A stretch of 64,000 bases of DNA from Parapedobacter deserti (GTDB lineage Bacteria; Bacteroidota; Bacteroidia; Sphingobacteriales; Sphingobacteriaceae): positions 13,403 through 77,402 of the forward strand of contig NZ_JBHRTA010000027.1 of NCBI RefSeq assembly GCF_042646065.1. The letters are read 5' to 3'. The number at the start of each line of letters is the position of its first letter. The stretch's first letter is position 1. The notes under the pieces are model-generated. The model had not been told where the DNA came from and did not search any database. It saw only the letters and a list, made by a program, of their open reading frames with translations. The translations under genes were made by a program, and so were the position numbers. Shown piece by piece: positions 35,920-42,890 of this stretch.

Positions 35920-35949
35920 GGTGTTATTGTTTTAAATTAATCCATTCAT

Positions 35950-36189
35950 TTAAAAAGTTGGGCATGCCGGGTGTCCCCGTCGTTGCGGCGGAGCCGGATG
36001 CGGCGCTGGCGTATCCCCGTGCTGAAAGACGTGTTGCCGTTATGCCCGCGGCGCCCGGAGGCGTGACGGTTAGCACAGCGGACGTGGGTCATCCAAGGTC
36101 CTGGGGCCTCTTCCATTGCGTTGTCCGGCTGCAGGCTCAACGGCAGTTGCGGTGCCCGATGCACCACGGATGCCGTGCCTGCCCAACTT
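35950..36189 (-). ncRNA. Putative structured non-coding RNA with long-range closing stem
   Basis: On the minus strand, AAGTTGGGCA (36189-36180) pairs perfectly with TGCCCAACTT (35964-35955), enclosing about 215 nt of GC-rich sequence. The 3' arm is followed by a T run (TTTTT), so the helix could both close the RNA and act as a weak terminator ahead of the slipin gene. No convincing protein is encoded in either strand. Inside, 36078-36120 carries three segments complementary to the tRNA-like region upstream (12 of 12, 10 of 11 and 9 of 10 bases). I do not recognise the RNA family. Confidence 0.55.
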
Positions 36190-36236
36190 ATTGATTACTT
36201 GCATTTCCATTTTGCTATTCCAAACCTAACTTGGAA

Positions 36237-36286
36237 GCAGGATTCGAACCTGCATAGGGGCTGTACTCTAACCACTTGAGTTATAC
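36237..36286 (-). ncRNA. tRNA-like module 2 (D arm and T arm, no anticodon arm)
   Basis: Minus strand: a D-arm, ACTC-AAGTGGTTA-GAGT (36281-36265), preceded by TA as in tRNA, then only 11 nt (36264-36254), then a perfect T-arm, GCAGG-TTCGAAT-CCTGC (36253-36237). The D-loop keeps GTGGTTA and the T-loop TTCGAAT, the bases that form the tRNA elbow. There is no anticodon stem-loop, and the flanks do not form a normal 7-bp acceptor stem, so this is not a functional tRNA. tRNA-mimic RNAs (YrlA) accompany rtcB in some other bacteria. Confidence 0.7.
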
Positions 36287-36289
36287 CGG

Positions 36290-36356
36290 CCTCGGCCGGC
36301 AGTGGGATTCGAACCCACGTCCGCAGCGTAATGGAACCATCCGGGTCTTGCTCGGC
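36290..36356 (-). ncRNA. tRNA-like module 1 (T arm plus helical domain)
   Basis: Minus strand: a perfect T-arm, GTGGG-TTCGAAT-CCCAC (36318-36302), with a possible short acceptor-like helix of GGCCG (about 36355) against CGGCC just after the T-arm. The part where D and anticodon arms would be (36319-36350) does not match a standard tRNA. The junction with module 2 (36286-36300) is a near-perfect palindrome that could form its own hairpin or serve as the acceptor strands of both modules. Confidence 0.6.
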
Positions 36357-36441
36357 CAGTATGTGACGTGCCATCGGCGGCCACACTGCCACGCCTGGTG
36401 AAACGTGCGCCCCAGGGCCTCGTGTCAACTCGGATCGCTAT

Positions 36442-36473
36442 CAAAGAACAATTGTCATTCCTGACGGTACAAA
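36442..36473 (-). promoter_or_regulatory. Probable promoter of the tRNA-like RNA-slipin-rtcB transcript
   Basis: Minus strand: TTTG (36473-36470), a 20-nt spacer, then GTTCTTTG (36449-36442), which fits TTTG/TAnnTTTG except at the TA. The transcript would start near 36434, run through both tRNA-like modules, and continue to slipin and rtcB. One copy of the operator-like repeat lies 13 bp upstream of the TTTG, an activator-type position. Confidence 0.5.
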
Positions 36474-36485
36474 GATGCGGGGGGT

Positions 36486-36508
36486 ACTGCGCAGTGCTTT
36501 TGCGTACC
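36486..36508. promoter_or_regulatory. Operator-like repeat O1 upstream of the RNA/slipin/rtcB promoter
   Basis: ACTGCGCA followed, after a short variable stretch, by TTGCGTA. It agrees with O2 (36597-36619) at 17 of 23 positions, and the first ten bases (ACTGCGCAGT) are a perfect palindrome. O1 and O2 are 111 bp apart. Confidence 0.55.
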
Positions 36509-36595
36509 TTGATAAAAGGATTGATTTTATTGTAATTGATTGGTTGTTAATGTTATAAATTTAATTTTATGTCGATCAATTTGAATGCGGATCGT

Positions 36596-36620
36596 AACTG
36601 CGCAATTGTATTGCGTAGTT
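36596..36620. promoter_or_regulatory. Operator-like palindrome O2 over the WYL gene promoter
   Basis: A 25-bp near-perfect palindrome: 11-bp arms with one mismatch around TGT, containing CGCAAT-TGT-ATTGCG. It covers the TTG of the WYL gene promoter (36611-36613), an autorepression-type position. Confidence 0.6.
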
Positions 36621-36642
36621 GCCAGTGGAACATTTATATTTG
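36611..36642 (+). promoter_or_regulatory. Promoter of the WYL regulator gene
   Basis: TTG (36611-36613), a 21-bp spacer and TATATTTG (36635-36642), an exact TAnnTTTG match, 25 bp before the start codon. Confidence 0.65.
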
Positions 36643-36667
36643 AAGCACGAAAACAATACCATTCGCT

Positions 36668-37696
36668 ATGGCGACCAATAAACTTGCCCTTATCCGCTAT
36701 AAGACCATCGATAACTGCTTGCGTAACCGTTACCGCAAATGGACGTTGGACAGCCTGATTGAAAAGGTCTCAGATGCACTGTACGAATACGAAGGCATCA
36801 AGGACGGCGTAAGCCGGCGTACGATCCAAGCGGATATCCAGCTGATGCGAAGTGATAAGCTCGGGTACAATGCGCCCATCGTGGTGAAGGATAGGAAATA
36901 CTATACGTATGCCGATGCGAACTATAGCATCTCCAACTCGCCCATCAACGATGCGGATATGGAGAAGATGCGTGAGGTAGTGTCGGTGCTCCGGCAATTG
37001 AATGGGTTCCAGTATTTCGAAGACATGAGTGATTTGGTGGCGCGATTGGAAAATACCGTGCAACAGCGCTCGACGGGTGGCCGAAGCCATATTCAGTTTG
37101 AGGGAAACGGCCAGCTGAAAGGATTGCAATTCATTACGCCCCTGCATCAAGCGATTTTGCGCAAAATACCGCTGCTCATCGAATACCAATCGTTCAAGGC
37201 GGTCGCACCCTCGCAGGGGGTCTATTATCCCTACCTGTTAAAGGAATACCGGAACCGCTGGTTTCTGATTGCTAAACCGAAAAAAGGAAAAACCCTGGCT
37301 ACCCTTGCACTCGACCGTATGGTAGATATACAGGAAATGGCTGCCAATGGGTTTGTCGAATACGATGGGGTGGATTTCGAACGTTACTATGCCGATACGA
37401 TTGGGGTGACCAAATCGGGGCGCGACCGCGGACGTAAGGTGGTGCTGTGGGTGCATCCACGCCATGCACCATATGTGCTCACCAAGCCGCTGCATGCATC
37501 GCAGGAGCTGTTGAAACAGGACGAGACGGGTGCGATTATCTGCATATGCGTGGTACTCAACTTCGAACTGGAGCGTGAGCTGTTAGGCTTCGGGGAGGCC
37601 ATAAAGGTGCTGTCGCCGCGCGACCTGCAACAGCGGGTGGCAAAACGCATCGTGCAGATGCAGGCATTGTACGAACCTCAACCAGTGTTGCCCTAG
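36668..37696 (+). CDS. WYL domain transcriptional regulator
   Basis: A 342-residue YafY-type regulator. N-terminal winged-helix region (about 5-90, RKWTLDSLIEKVSDALYEYE, SRRTIQADIQLMRSD), WYL domain (about 160-235, with YPYLLKEYRNRWFLIAKP and LDRMVDIQ) and a WCX-type C-terminal extension (about 250-335). WYL domains are ligand sensors, often for nucleic acids or nucleotides, in defence and RNA metabolism loci. Divergent from the tRNA-like RNA-slipin-rtcB transcript, it is the likely controller of that unit, replacing the sigma54 regulator RtcR known from Proteobacteria. Confidence 0.9.
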   Translation: MATNKLALIRYKTIDNCLRNRYRKWTLDSLIEKVSDALYEYEGIKDGVSRRTIQADIQLMRSDKLGYNAPIVVKDRKYYTYADANYSISNSPINDADMEKMREVVSVLRQLNGFQYFEDMSDLVARLENTVQQRSTGGRSHIQFEGNGQLKGLQFITPLHQAILRKIPLLIEYQSFKAVAPSQGVYYPYLLKEYRNRWFLIAKPKKGKTLATLALDRMVDIQEMAANGFVEYDGVDFERYYADTIGVTKSGRDRGRKVVLWVHPRHAPYVLTKPLHASQELLKQDETGAIICICVVLNFELERELLGFGEAIKVLSPRDLQQRVAKRIVQMQALYEPQPVLP

Positions 37697-37735
37697 TTTC
37701 GAAGTCACCTTTTTGTCAGCGCCGATGAGGAGTTT

Positions 37736-38284
37736 TTATCGGCGTTGCAAATCTTCGTCTGAATAAAAAACTCGATCGCCTTCGATCCTGGCGGGTGACG
37801 TATATGGGTGTTCCTGGCATTTGTCCGGCCCCATAATATGCAGCACTGTCCAGCCCCTGGCCTTGAGGTAGTCAGATACCATAGCGCGATGGCAACGCCA
37901 CCAAACGGCTTCGGCGCACATGTATGCGGTTGGATGTTGCAAAGCGAGCCGTTCAAGTTGGGCGGCGGCCTGTTCAAAGGCTTCGGTTTCCATATAGTCC
38001 GCATAACCCCTGAACGAGTCATTTCGCCATCGGTTGTTTGGCGTGTCTTTGTTTGCTTTCCTCCTGCCACCAAGTCCGCTTAAATGTACATAAGCTATTC
38101 CGCTTTCCGCCAGGGAGCGTTCGAGGTTACCCTGATCAAACTGCGGAAACTTACGCGAGCCCGGAAGCCTTCGGATATCAACCAGGTTTTTGATGGAAAA
38201 GGATTGCAGCATCGCCATAAATTCGTCCAGCAGATGATCGGAATGTCCGATGGTGTAAACAACTTGTTTATCGGATGGCTTCAC
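37736..38284 (-). CDS. DUF488 domain protein
   Basis: A 182-residue protein with the DUF488 pattern: VVYTIGHSDHLLDEFMAML, VDIRRLPGSRKFPQFDQGNL, YVHLSGLGGRR, and CAEAVWWRCHRAMVSDYL near the end, with its conserved Cys-containing segments. The GTG at 38284 is chosen because the family begins just before YTIGHS and because the in-frame ATG at 38380 would overlap the start of the divergent amidase gene. The start remains uncertain. Function unknown. Confidence 0.8.
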   Translation of the reverse strand: MKPSDKQVVYTIGHSDHLLDEFMAMLQSFSIKNLVDIRRLPGSRKFPQFDQGNLERSLAESGIAYVHLSGLGGRRKANKDTPNNRWRNDSFRGYADYMETEAFEQAAAQLERLALQHPTAYMCAEAVWWRCHRAMVSDYLKARGWTVLHIMGPDKCQEHPYTSPARIEGDRVFYSDEDLQRR

Positions 38285-38378
38285 AAATGAGTTAACCGAT
38301 AATAAGCCAGATTGTTCGGTACACGTTTGGAGCTTGGCCTGATATTGGTTACCTTGGGCTGCCAAAGTAACTTGCCCC

Positions 38379-38975
38379 ATGAAAAATAGCGTTGCCTTGT
38401 TTTTGATGCTCGCCGTAGCGATCTGGGCCCACGGCCAGCCTACGGACCGGCGAGACACGGTGCCGATCGTACCGCGAAGCAGTTGGGAGGCCCAGCCCGC
38501 GAAGCCGTTTAAGCAACACGTACCGGTGCAGATTACGGTTCACCACGAAGGGGGAAAGCGGTTGATGCCGTCGGATGATGCCAGGCAGCGACTGAACAAT
38601 ATCCAGCGCTGGTGCATGGGGCCCGACCGCAATTGGGCTGATATACCCTACCACCTCTTGATTGCCGCCGATGGAACGGTATACGAAGGGCGGAATCCGC
38701 TGACCATGGGGGAAACGAATACCGACTATGATCCCACAGGGCACCTGCTCATCTGTTTTCTGGGAAATTACAACGAGCAACAGCTGGACGAGAAGCTCCT
38801 GCAGGTACTGATCGACCTGTTGGTTGACTCGTGCATAAAATATAAGATATCACCCACGGCTATCTCCACCCACCGCGACCATAGCCAGCAAACAGCCTGC
38901 CCGGGGGAGGATATCTATGCGTACTTCAAAAGTGGCTATGTGGTCGATGAAGTGAAGGAGCGGATGGACAATTGA
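38379..38975 (+). CDS. Secreted N-acetylmuramoyl-L-alanine amidase (PGRP-type)
   Basis: Zinc amidase of peptidoglycan, 198 residues, with a signal peptide ending IWAHGQ. The metal site fits ITVHHEGG (about 52), HRDHSQQTACPG (about 168; His and Cys) and the YHLLIAADGTVYEGR core strand. Periplasmic cell-wall turnover is the likely role. Its last 40 bp overlap the convergent sigma factor gene. Confidence 0.88.
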   Translation: MKNSVALFLMLAVAIWAHGQPTDRRDTVPIVPRSSWEAQPAKPFKQHVPVQITVHHEGGKRLMPSDDARQRLNNIQRWCMGPDRNWADIPYHLLIAADGTVYEGRNPLTMGETNTDYDPTGHLLICFLGNYNEQQLDEKLLQVLIDLLVDSCIKYKISPTAISTHRDHSQQTACPGEDIYAYFKSGYVVDEVKERMDN

Positions 38976-40180
38976 TGGCGTATCATTTCCTTTTCGGTGT
39001 CTGTCTTGCAAAGGTGAAGCGCCCTTGTCAAAAACTCGGTGGTTTTAGTTGCATCAACGGGTTTATAAAGCTCCGCTAACAGGATGTAATAGAAATGATT
39101 GGTATGCAGGCCGAGCTGCTCGGCCTCTGGTATGGCAGCCCGGTTTCCATGCACCTTTGAAAATGCCCATATTCGGTTTAACGCTACAACCGGAGCGGGT
39201 TTTACCAGTAACAAAGCATCATACAACTTCAATATGCAGGTCCACTTATCGGGGTGGGTATTGTCAACGGTATGCCAATAAGCGATGCTTGCTTCGATGT
39301 AATACGGTGACGAGATATCCCATTGGGATGCCTGCTGCAGATAATAAAATCCTTTTTCGATGAATTCCGTATCCCAGCGGGCGCGGTCTTGATCGTTATA
39401 TAAAACGGTATCGCCATTTCCCGAACGTCTCGCGTCTAACCGGGAGGCGTGAAAGCACATCAACGACATCAACGAATTGGTTGTGTGGTTGTTTGTAAGC
39501 CGGTTATCTAATAATAAATAGGCCAAGTTGAATGCCTCAACGCAAAGTTCTTTTCGAATAATGGAATTGTTGCTTTCCGAATAATAGCCCTCACTGAACA
39601 ACAGGTAGATCGTTTGGACCACACTGTCGAGTCGTTTGTGGATTTCATGTTCATCGGGCATTTCGAGCTTGATCTTGGCGGCATAGAGTTTTTCTTTTGC
39701 CCGCTGCAAGCGCTTATGTATGGTTTCTTTGTTGGATAGAAAAGCGTCTGCTATTTCACCTAATCCTAAACCGCAAAGTATGCGTAACGCCAGGCAAATT
39801 TGGGCTTCCGTTGAAATGGCCGGATGACACAGCGCAAAAAGCATTTGCAGTTGGCTGTCCGAGATGTTTTTGTCCGAAAAGTCGATCGAGGTCTCATCAA
39901 ATCGATGGGTATTGGCTAATTGCTCGCTTACGATTTTGTGGAGTGTATGTTTTCGTGTCAGGTGGTTTTTCAATTTGTTTTTCGCTACGGTATAAAGCCA
40001 GGCGGTGGGGTTTGGGGGCAGCCCTTTGTATGGCCAGGTATTCAGTGCTGATAGAAACGTTTCGCTGACCACATCTTCGGCGGTTTCCAGGTATTCCATA
40101 CCGAAGGTTTTGCTGAGAACAGCCACCATTTTACCATATTCGGTTTTGAACAGGTGCGGAATGATATCGGTCTTATCCAT
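38936..40180 (-). CDS. ECF42-like RNA polymerase sigma factor with C-terminal extension
   Basis: A 414-residue sigma factor, much longer than a normal ECF. Region 2 (about 12-75: YGKMVAVLSKTFGMEYLETA, DVVSETFLSALNTW) and region 4 (about 115-170: LRILCGLGLGEIADAFLSNKETIHKRLQRAKEKL) are followed by a 230-residue helical, TPR-like extension (FSEGYYSESNNSIIRKELCVEA, VVALNRIWAFSKVHG). This is the ECF42/DUF6596 architecture, in which the extension controls sigma activity. The YCII-related gene directly upstream is its usual partner. Confidence 0.9.
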   Translation of the reverse strand: MDKTDIIPHLFKTEYGKMVAVLSKTFGMEYLETAEDVVSETFLSALNTWPYKGLPPNPTAWLYTVAKNKLKNHLTRKHTLHKIVSEQLANTHRFDETSIDFSDKNISDSQLQMLFALCHPAISTEAQICLALRILCGLGLGEIADAFLSNKETIHKRLQRAKEKLYAAKIKLEMPDEHEIHKRLDSVVQTIYLLFSEGYYSESNNSIIRKELCVEAFNLAYLLLDNRLTNNHTTNSLMSLMCFHASRLDARRSGNGDTVLYNDQDRARWDTEFIEKGFYYLQQASQWDISSPYYIEASIAYWHTVDNTHPDKWTCILKLYDALLLVKPAPVVALNRIWAFSKVHGNRAAIPEAEQLGLHTNHFYYILLAELYKPVDATKTTEFLTRALHLCKTDTEKEMIRHQLSIRSFTSSTT

Positions 40181-40226
40181 TTTTTTAACGAATAAGCTCC
40201 CGAAGAATCGGGAGCTTACTTTGGCT

Positions 40227-40568
40227 TTAATGGGTTACGATTTGACGGACTTCTACCGTATTGCCCTCTCCTTGTAGAATGGGTGCGCCTTTGGCAAATT
40301 CAGCGGCTTCGTCTGCCGATTCCGCTTTGACGACAATGTAGCCGCCGAGCGTTTCTTTGATGTCGCCAAAGGGACCATTGGTTACGAATTTTTGGTGATT
40401 GACGACTTTGGCGTCGTCAAATAACAGCCCGGTACCGCCCACAAATTTGTTTTTTGCAGCAATGCTATCCACCCACTCCATTTGTTGTTTCATCCAGTGC
40501 TGCATTTGCTCGGGTGAAACCTTTCCGTTCATGTTCTCGTGCCTGAAAAGAAGAATGTACTCTTTCAT
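40227..40568 (-). CDS. YCII-related (DGPF-type) protein
   Basis: A 113-residue YciI-like ferredoxin-fold protein: EYILLFRHENMNG, the TNGPFGDIKETLGGYIVVKA block (NGPF in place of DGPF), and ILQGEGNTVEVRQI. Proteins of this family are typically encoded next to ECF42 sigma factors, as here (46-bp gap). The molecular role is not established. Confidence 0.9.
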   Translation of the reverse strand: MKEYILLFRHENMNGKVSPEQMQHWMKQQMEWVDSIAAKNKFVGGTGLLFDDAKVVNHQKFVTNGPFGDIKETLGGYIVVKAESADEAAEFAKGAPILQGEGNTVEVRQIVTH

Positions 40569-40829
40569 TTTGTTGTTGTTAAATGGTTACGTATTGTTTG
40601 AACTACACCCCAATAACAATTTGCTCCCGTCGAAAGGGACACTCAAACATAAGATTTTTTTATTGTTGTCACCGTATTAGTCTGCGGTCTTGCTGACCTT
40701 CGGTTCGCGGAGTATTTCGGGGGAGTGACTGTGTGATTTTCCCTTGTTCTTGGAAAGGCGTTGCCCGTATAGTGGGCAATCGGTTCAACCAATGTATAAT
40801 GTGGAGGAGGAACCGGGCTTACATTTCAT
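40569..40829. other. Intergenic region upstream of the sigma/susD scar
   Basis: About 260 bp without a credible gene. It contains a small hairpin, TTGCCC-GTATAGT-GGGCAA (40761-40778), with no T tract. The rest shows nothing recognisable. Confidence 0.4.
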
Positions 40830-40858
40830 TTTGTCTTAATATTCGAATGCTAGCTTTG
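40830..40858 (+). promoter_or_regulatory. Intact promoter upstream of the sigma/susD scar
   Basis: TTTG (40830-40833), a 17-bp spacer and TAGCTTTG (40851-40858), an exact TAnnTTTG match. It once drove a sigma gene and may now drive the fused fragment and the GDPD gene. Confidence 0.6.
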
Positions 40859-40880
40859 CGGTGATTTTGATCGGCAGGAT

Positions 40881-41285
40881 ATGGAAATCGACAGTGAAAC
40901 CCTTTGTGCTATTGCCGAGTCGCTGCATATGGGCGATGAAAGCGTCTTAAAGCAGCTGTTCGAATTGCTGTATGATCGTTTGCTGTATTTTGCGAATCAA
41001 TATGTTAGCCAGATAACCGTGGCCGAGGATGCCGTGGCCGATTACATCGAACATGATCACGAGGTTCGAGCTGGCGGCGAAAACCGGCGGTTTTTCGACT
41101 TGGTGCGCTGGGACCGCCTTGGATGGGTAGACACCGCTGAACTATTGGAAGACCCTGACGCGGTGTAACACGCAGACTTCGGACGGATAAACTTCCAGCG
41201 GCCGAGGAATTATTTCCTCCCGCTGCCGCAGATCAAAATTGACAAAAGTTACGGTGTGCTAGTTCAGAATCCGCTATATCTATGA
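40881..41285 (+). pseudogene. Fused remnant: 5' end of an ECF sigma gene joined to the 3' end of susD
   Basis: The first 50 or so codons are ECF sigma region 2 (DESVLKQLFELLYDRLLYFA, VAEDAVAD). From about 41040 the same frame switches to a SusD C terminus (EVRAGGENRRFFDLVRW, compare VELAFEGKYFYDLLRW in the intact SusD at 49398). An in-frame TAA at 41166-41168 interrupts it. Beyond it the frame still reads SusD's end (FQRPRNYFLPLPQIKIDK, LVQNPLYL) to a TGA at 41283-41285 that overlaps the next gene's ATG. This is what remains of a sigma-FecR-SusC-SusD locus after one large in-frame deletion and a later nonsense mutation. Confidence 0.85.
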
Positions 41286-42058
41286 ACGTAAAAACCCATT
41301 TCCTTTGCCTGCTTCTCCTGTGTGCGGCAGTGCCGCTGCTACAGGCGCAGCATGCGCCATACCGCCTCATCGCCCACCGCGGCGGTGTGGTCAACGACAC
41401 GCTGGAAGAAAACAGCCTCCCGTCGCTGGTTGCCGCAGCCGCCCGCGATTATTATATGGTCGAGCTGGACGTGCGGATGACCCGCGACTCGGTCTTAGTA
41501 GCCCATCACGACCGGCATCTGAAGCGGTATTTCAACAGTGATCGGGAGGTTGGCGAGATGACCTGGCCCGAACTCCACGCGTTGGTTTCAGTCCGTGGCA
41601 ACCGCGTGCAGCGATTGGAGACCCTATTGGATACCTGCAGGCGTTACGGCATGCAGGTGATGATCGACTGGAAGATCCGCGGCGATGACCTGCGGCCATG
41701 CCGCGCCCTGGTCAGCATGCTCGAGGCGCGGTCCCTGCGCGATTCGGCGCTAATCATCCCTTCCGCAGCCGTCACCGACTTCTTCCGGGGCAAGATTAGG
41801 CTCAGCTGTACCCGGCAGCAGATCGAAACCTACCAACAGCGGGCGGACTACCATCCGTCTCATTACTACCTGTTTGCCAACCCCACCGCGGAAGACCTCC
41901 GGTGGGCAACCGCCCAGGGCGTGATGGTGGTAGGGGTGTTGAACGCCAGGACTAATCAGACAACAGCACACTACCGCGGGGTAGCTGAACACCTCAAGTC
42001 GCTGGGCGTCCGGTACGTCCAGCTGGATAGTCAGTTTGATCGACTTTTTATAAAGTAA
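41282..42058 (+). CDS. Secreted glycerophosphodiester phosphodiesterase family protein
   Basis: GDPD-fold phosphodiesterase, 258 residues, with a signal peptide ending PLLQAQ. Catalytic blocks: LIAHRGG (His near 32), EENSLPSL, VELDVRMTRDSVLVAHHD (Glu/Asp metal ligands and second His). It presumably hydrolyses a glycerophosphodiester or related phosphodiester outside the cytoplasm. Its ATG overlaps the stop of the susD remnant, so it was the enzyme gene of a SusCD operon that has since been deleted. A second GDPD is in the intact locus at 52575. Confidence 0.9.
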   Translation: MNVKTHFLCLLLLCAAVPLLQAQHAPYRLIAHRGGVVNDTLEENSLPSLVAAAARDYYMVELDVRMTRDSVLVAHHDRHLKRYFNSDREVGEMTWPELHALVSVRGNRVQRLETLLDTCRRYGMQVMIDWKIRGDDLRPCRALVSMLEARSLRDSALIIPSAAVTDFFRGKIRLSCTRQQIETYQQRADYHPSHYYLFANPTAEDLRWATAQGVMVVGVLNARTNQTTAHYRGVAEHLKSLGVRYVQLDSQFDRLFIK

Positions 42059-42174
42059 CCGGTAGCGGAGTACCTTTTGAATCCGCAACTCAAGTTGGCG
42101 TGGGTGCAGTAAAAAACTTTCCGGTGCTTTCCATGGCAAACAGCAATGACTGAAGATAAAATACAGTTTGCATA

Positions 42175-42777
42175 CTATTGTCCATTAAAATGTGTGTGGA
42201 GATGTTGCCGGTATTGTACGCTGTAATTTTCGATCCGTTCAGAAGTGGCGTTTTTTTCGAGGTCGTGAAAGTGGAATCCGGGAATACGTGCCATGCCGGT
42301 AAACTGGTTCATTTTATGGAAACCGAAAAGCACGCCGTCATCCACAGAGGTCTGATCGAAAAACTCACCCGCTAGCGTAAAGGCAGTGTCCGGCGCATTC
42401 CAGCTGGTAGTCACCATGTAGGTTTTGCCATGCATCAGTCCGCCGGTACCGTAGTTGATCGCGGGGTCTTTCCGCGAGCGCCCGTCACTGGCATAAATGC
42501 CGTTGTTATGCCCTGCGGTAAATACCTCGTCTATGTACCGTTTCAGCCGGTTCGGTACCTGGAACCACCAGATAGGGGTATGATAGATGATGGTATCTGC
42601 CCACTTGAAGTGCGCTGCCTCGGCAATCGGATCATAGTCATCATTGATATCGGTAATGCGGACGTCGTATCCACGCTCCCTGAGCAGGGCGGCGGTCCAT
42701 TGAGTAAGCGTTGTATTGAATGCCCCGCCGGAATGAGCAAAGTGCTGCCCACCGTTTATGATAAATACTTTTTTCAT
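42175..42777 (-). CDS. MdaB/KefF-like NAD(P)H:quinone oxidoreductase
   Basis: Flavodoxin-fold flavoprotein, 200 residues. Features are the opening FIINGGQHFAHSGGAFN, DTIIYHTPIWWFQVPNRLKR (flavin loop), GTGGLMHGKTYMVTTSWNAP, and the MdaB-like FHFHDL. It probably reduces quinones by two electrons. It is divergent from the LysR regulator, its likely controller. Confidence 0.88.
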   Translation of the reverse strand: MKKVFIINGGQHFAHSGGAFNTTLTQWTAALLRERGYDVRITDINDDYDPIAEAAHFKWADTIIYHTPIWWFQVPNRLKRYIDEVFTAGHNNGIYASDGRSRKDPAINYGTGGLMHGKTYMVTTSWNAPDTAFTLAGEFFDQTSVDDGVLFGFHKMNQFTGMARIPGFHFHDLEKNATSERIENYSVQYRQHLHTHFNGQ

Positions 42778-42890
42778 GCTTGATGTCTTTATAATGCTTT
42801 ATGTCTTTACAAACTGATGCAAAGATGGGTAAGTAATGTCTATTATTAAAATAACTTAAATTGTATATTTGTATCATAATAATTATAGAT

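Noticed and set aside
35946..36194. Small open frames on both strands in the GC-rich region upstream of slipin
   Set aside because: Composition is Arg/Pro-rich as expected for chance frames in GC-rich DNA; no family resemblance; the long-range closing stem favours RNA.
36237..36281. A genuine tRNA gene
   Set aside because: D and T arms are good, but the anticodon arm is missing and there is no matching 7-bp acceptor stem.
36195..36428. A 77-codon open frame on the minus strand across the tRNA-like modules
   Set aside because: It needs a TTG start, has no family features, and its sequence is explained by the T-arm and D-arm structures.
37720..37744. Terminator between the WYL and DUF488 genes
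   Set aside because: A 7-bp stem exists, but neither strand has a T tract after it, and it overlaps the DUF488 stop codon.
38285..38458. Longer N terminus for the DUF488 protein
   Set aside because: It would overlap the divergent amidase start and adds residues without similarity to the family, which normally begins just before YTIGHS.
40881..41168. A functional small sigma factor
   Set aside because: Only region 2 is present; the C-terminal half is SusD sequence in the same frame, followed by a stop and the rest of SusD.
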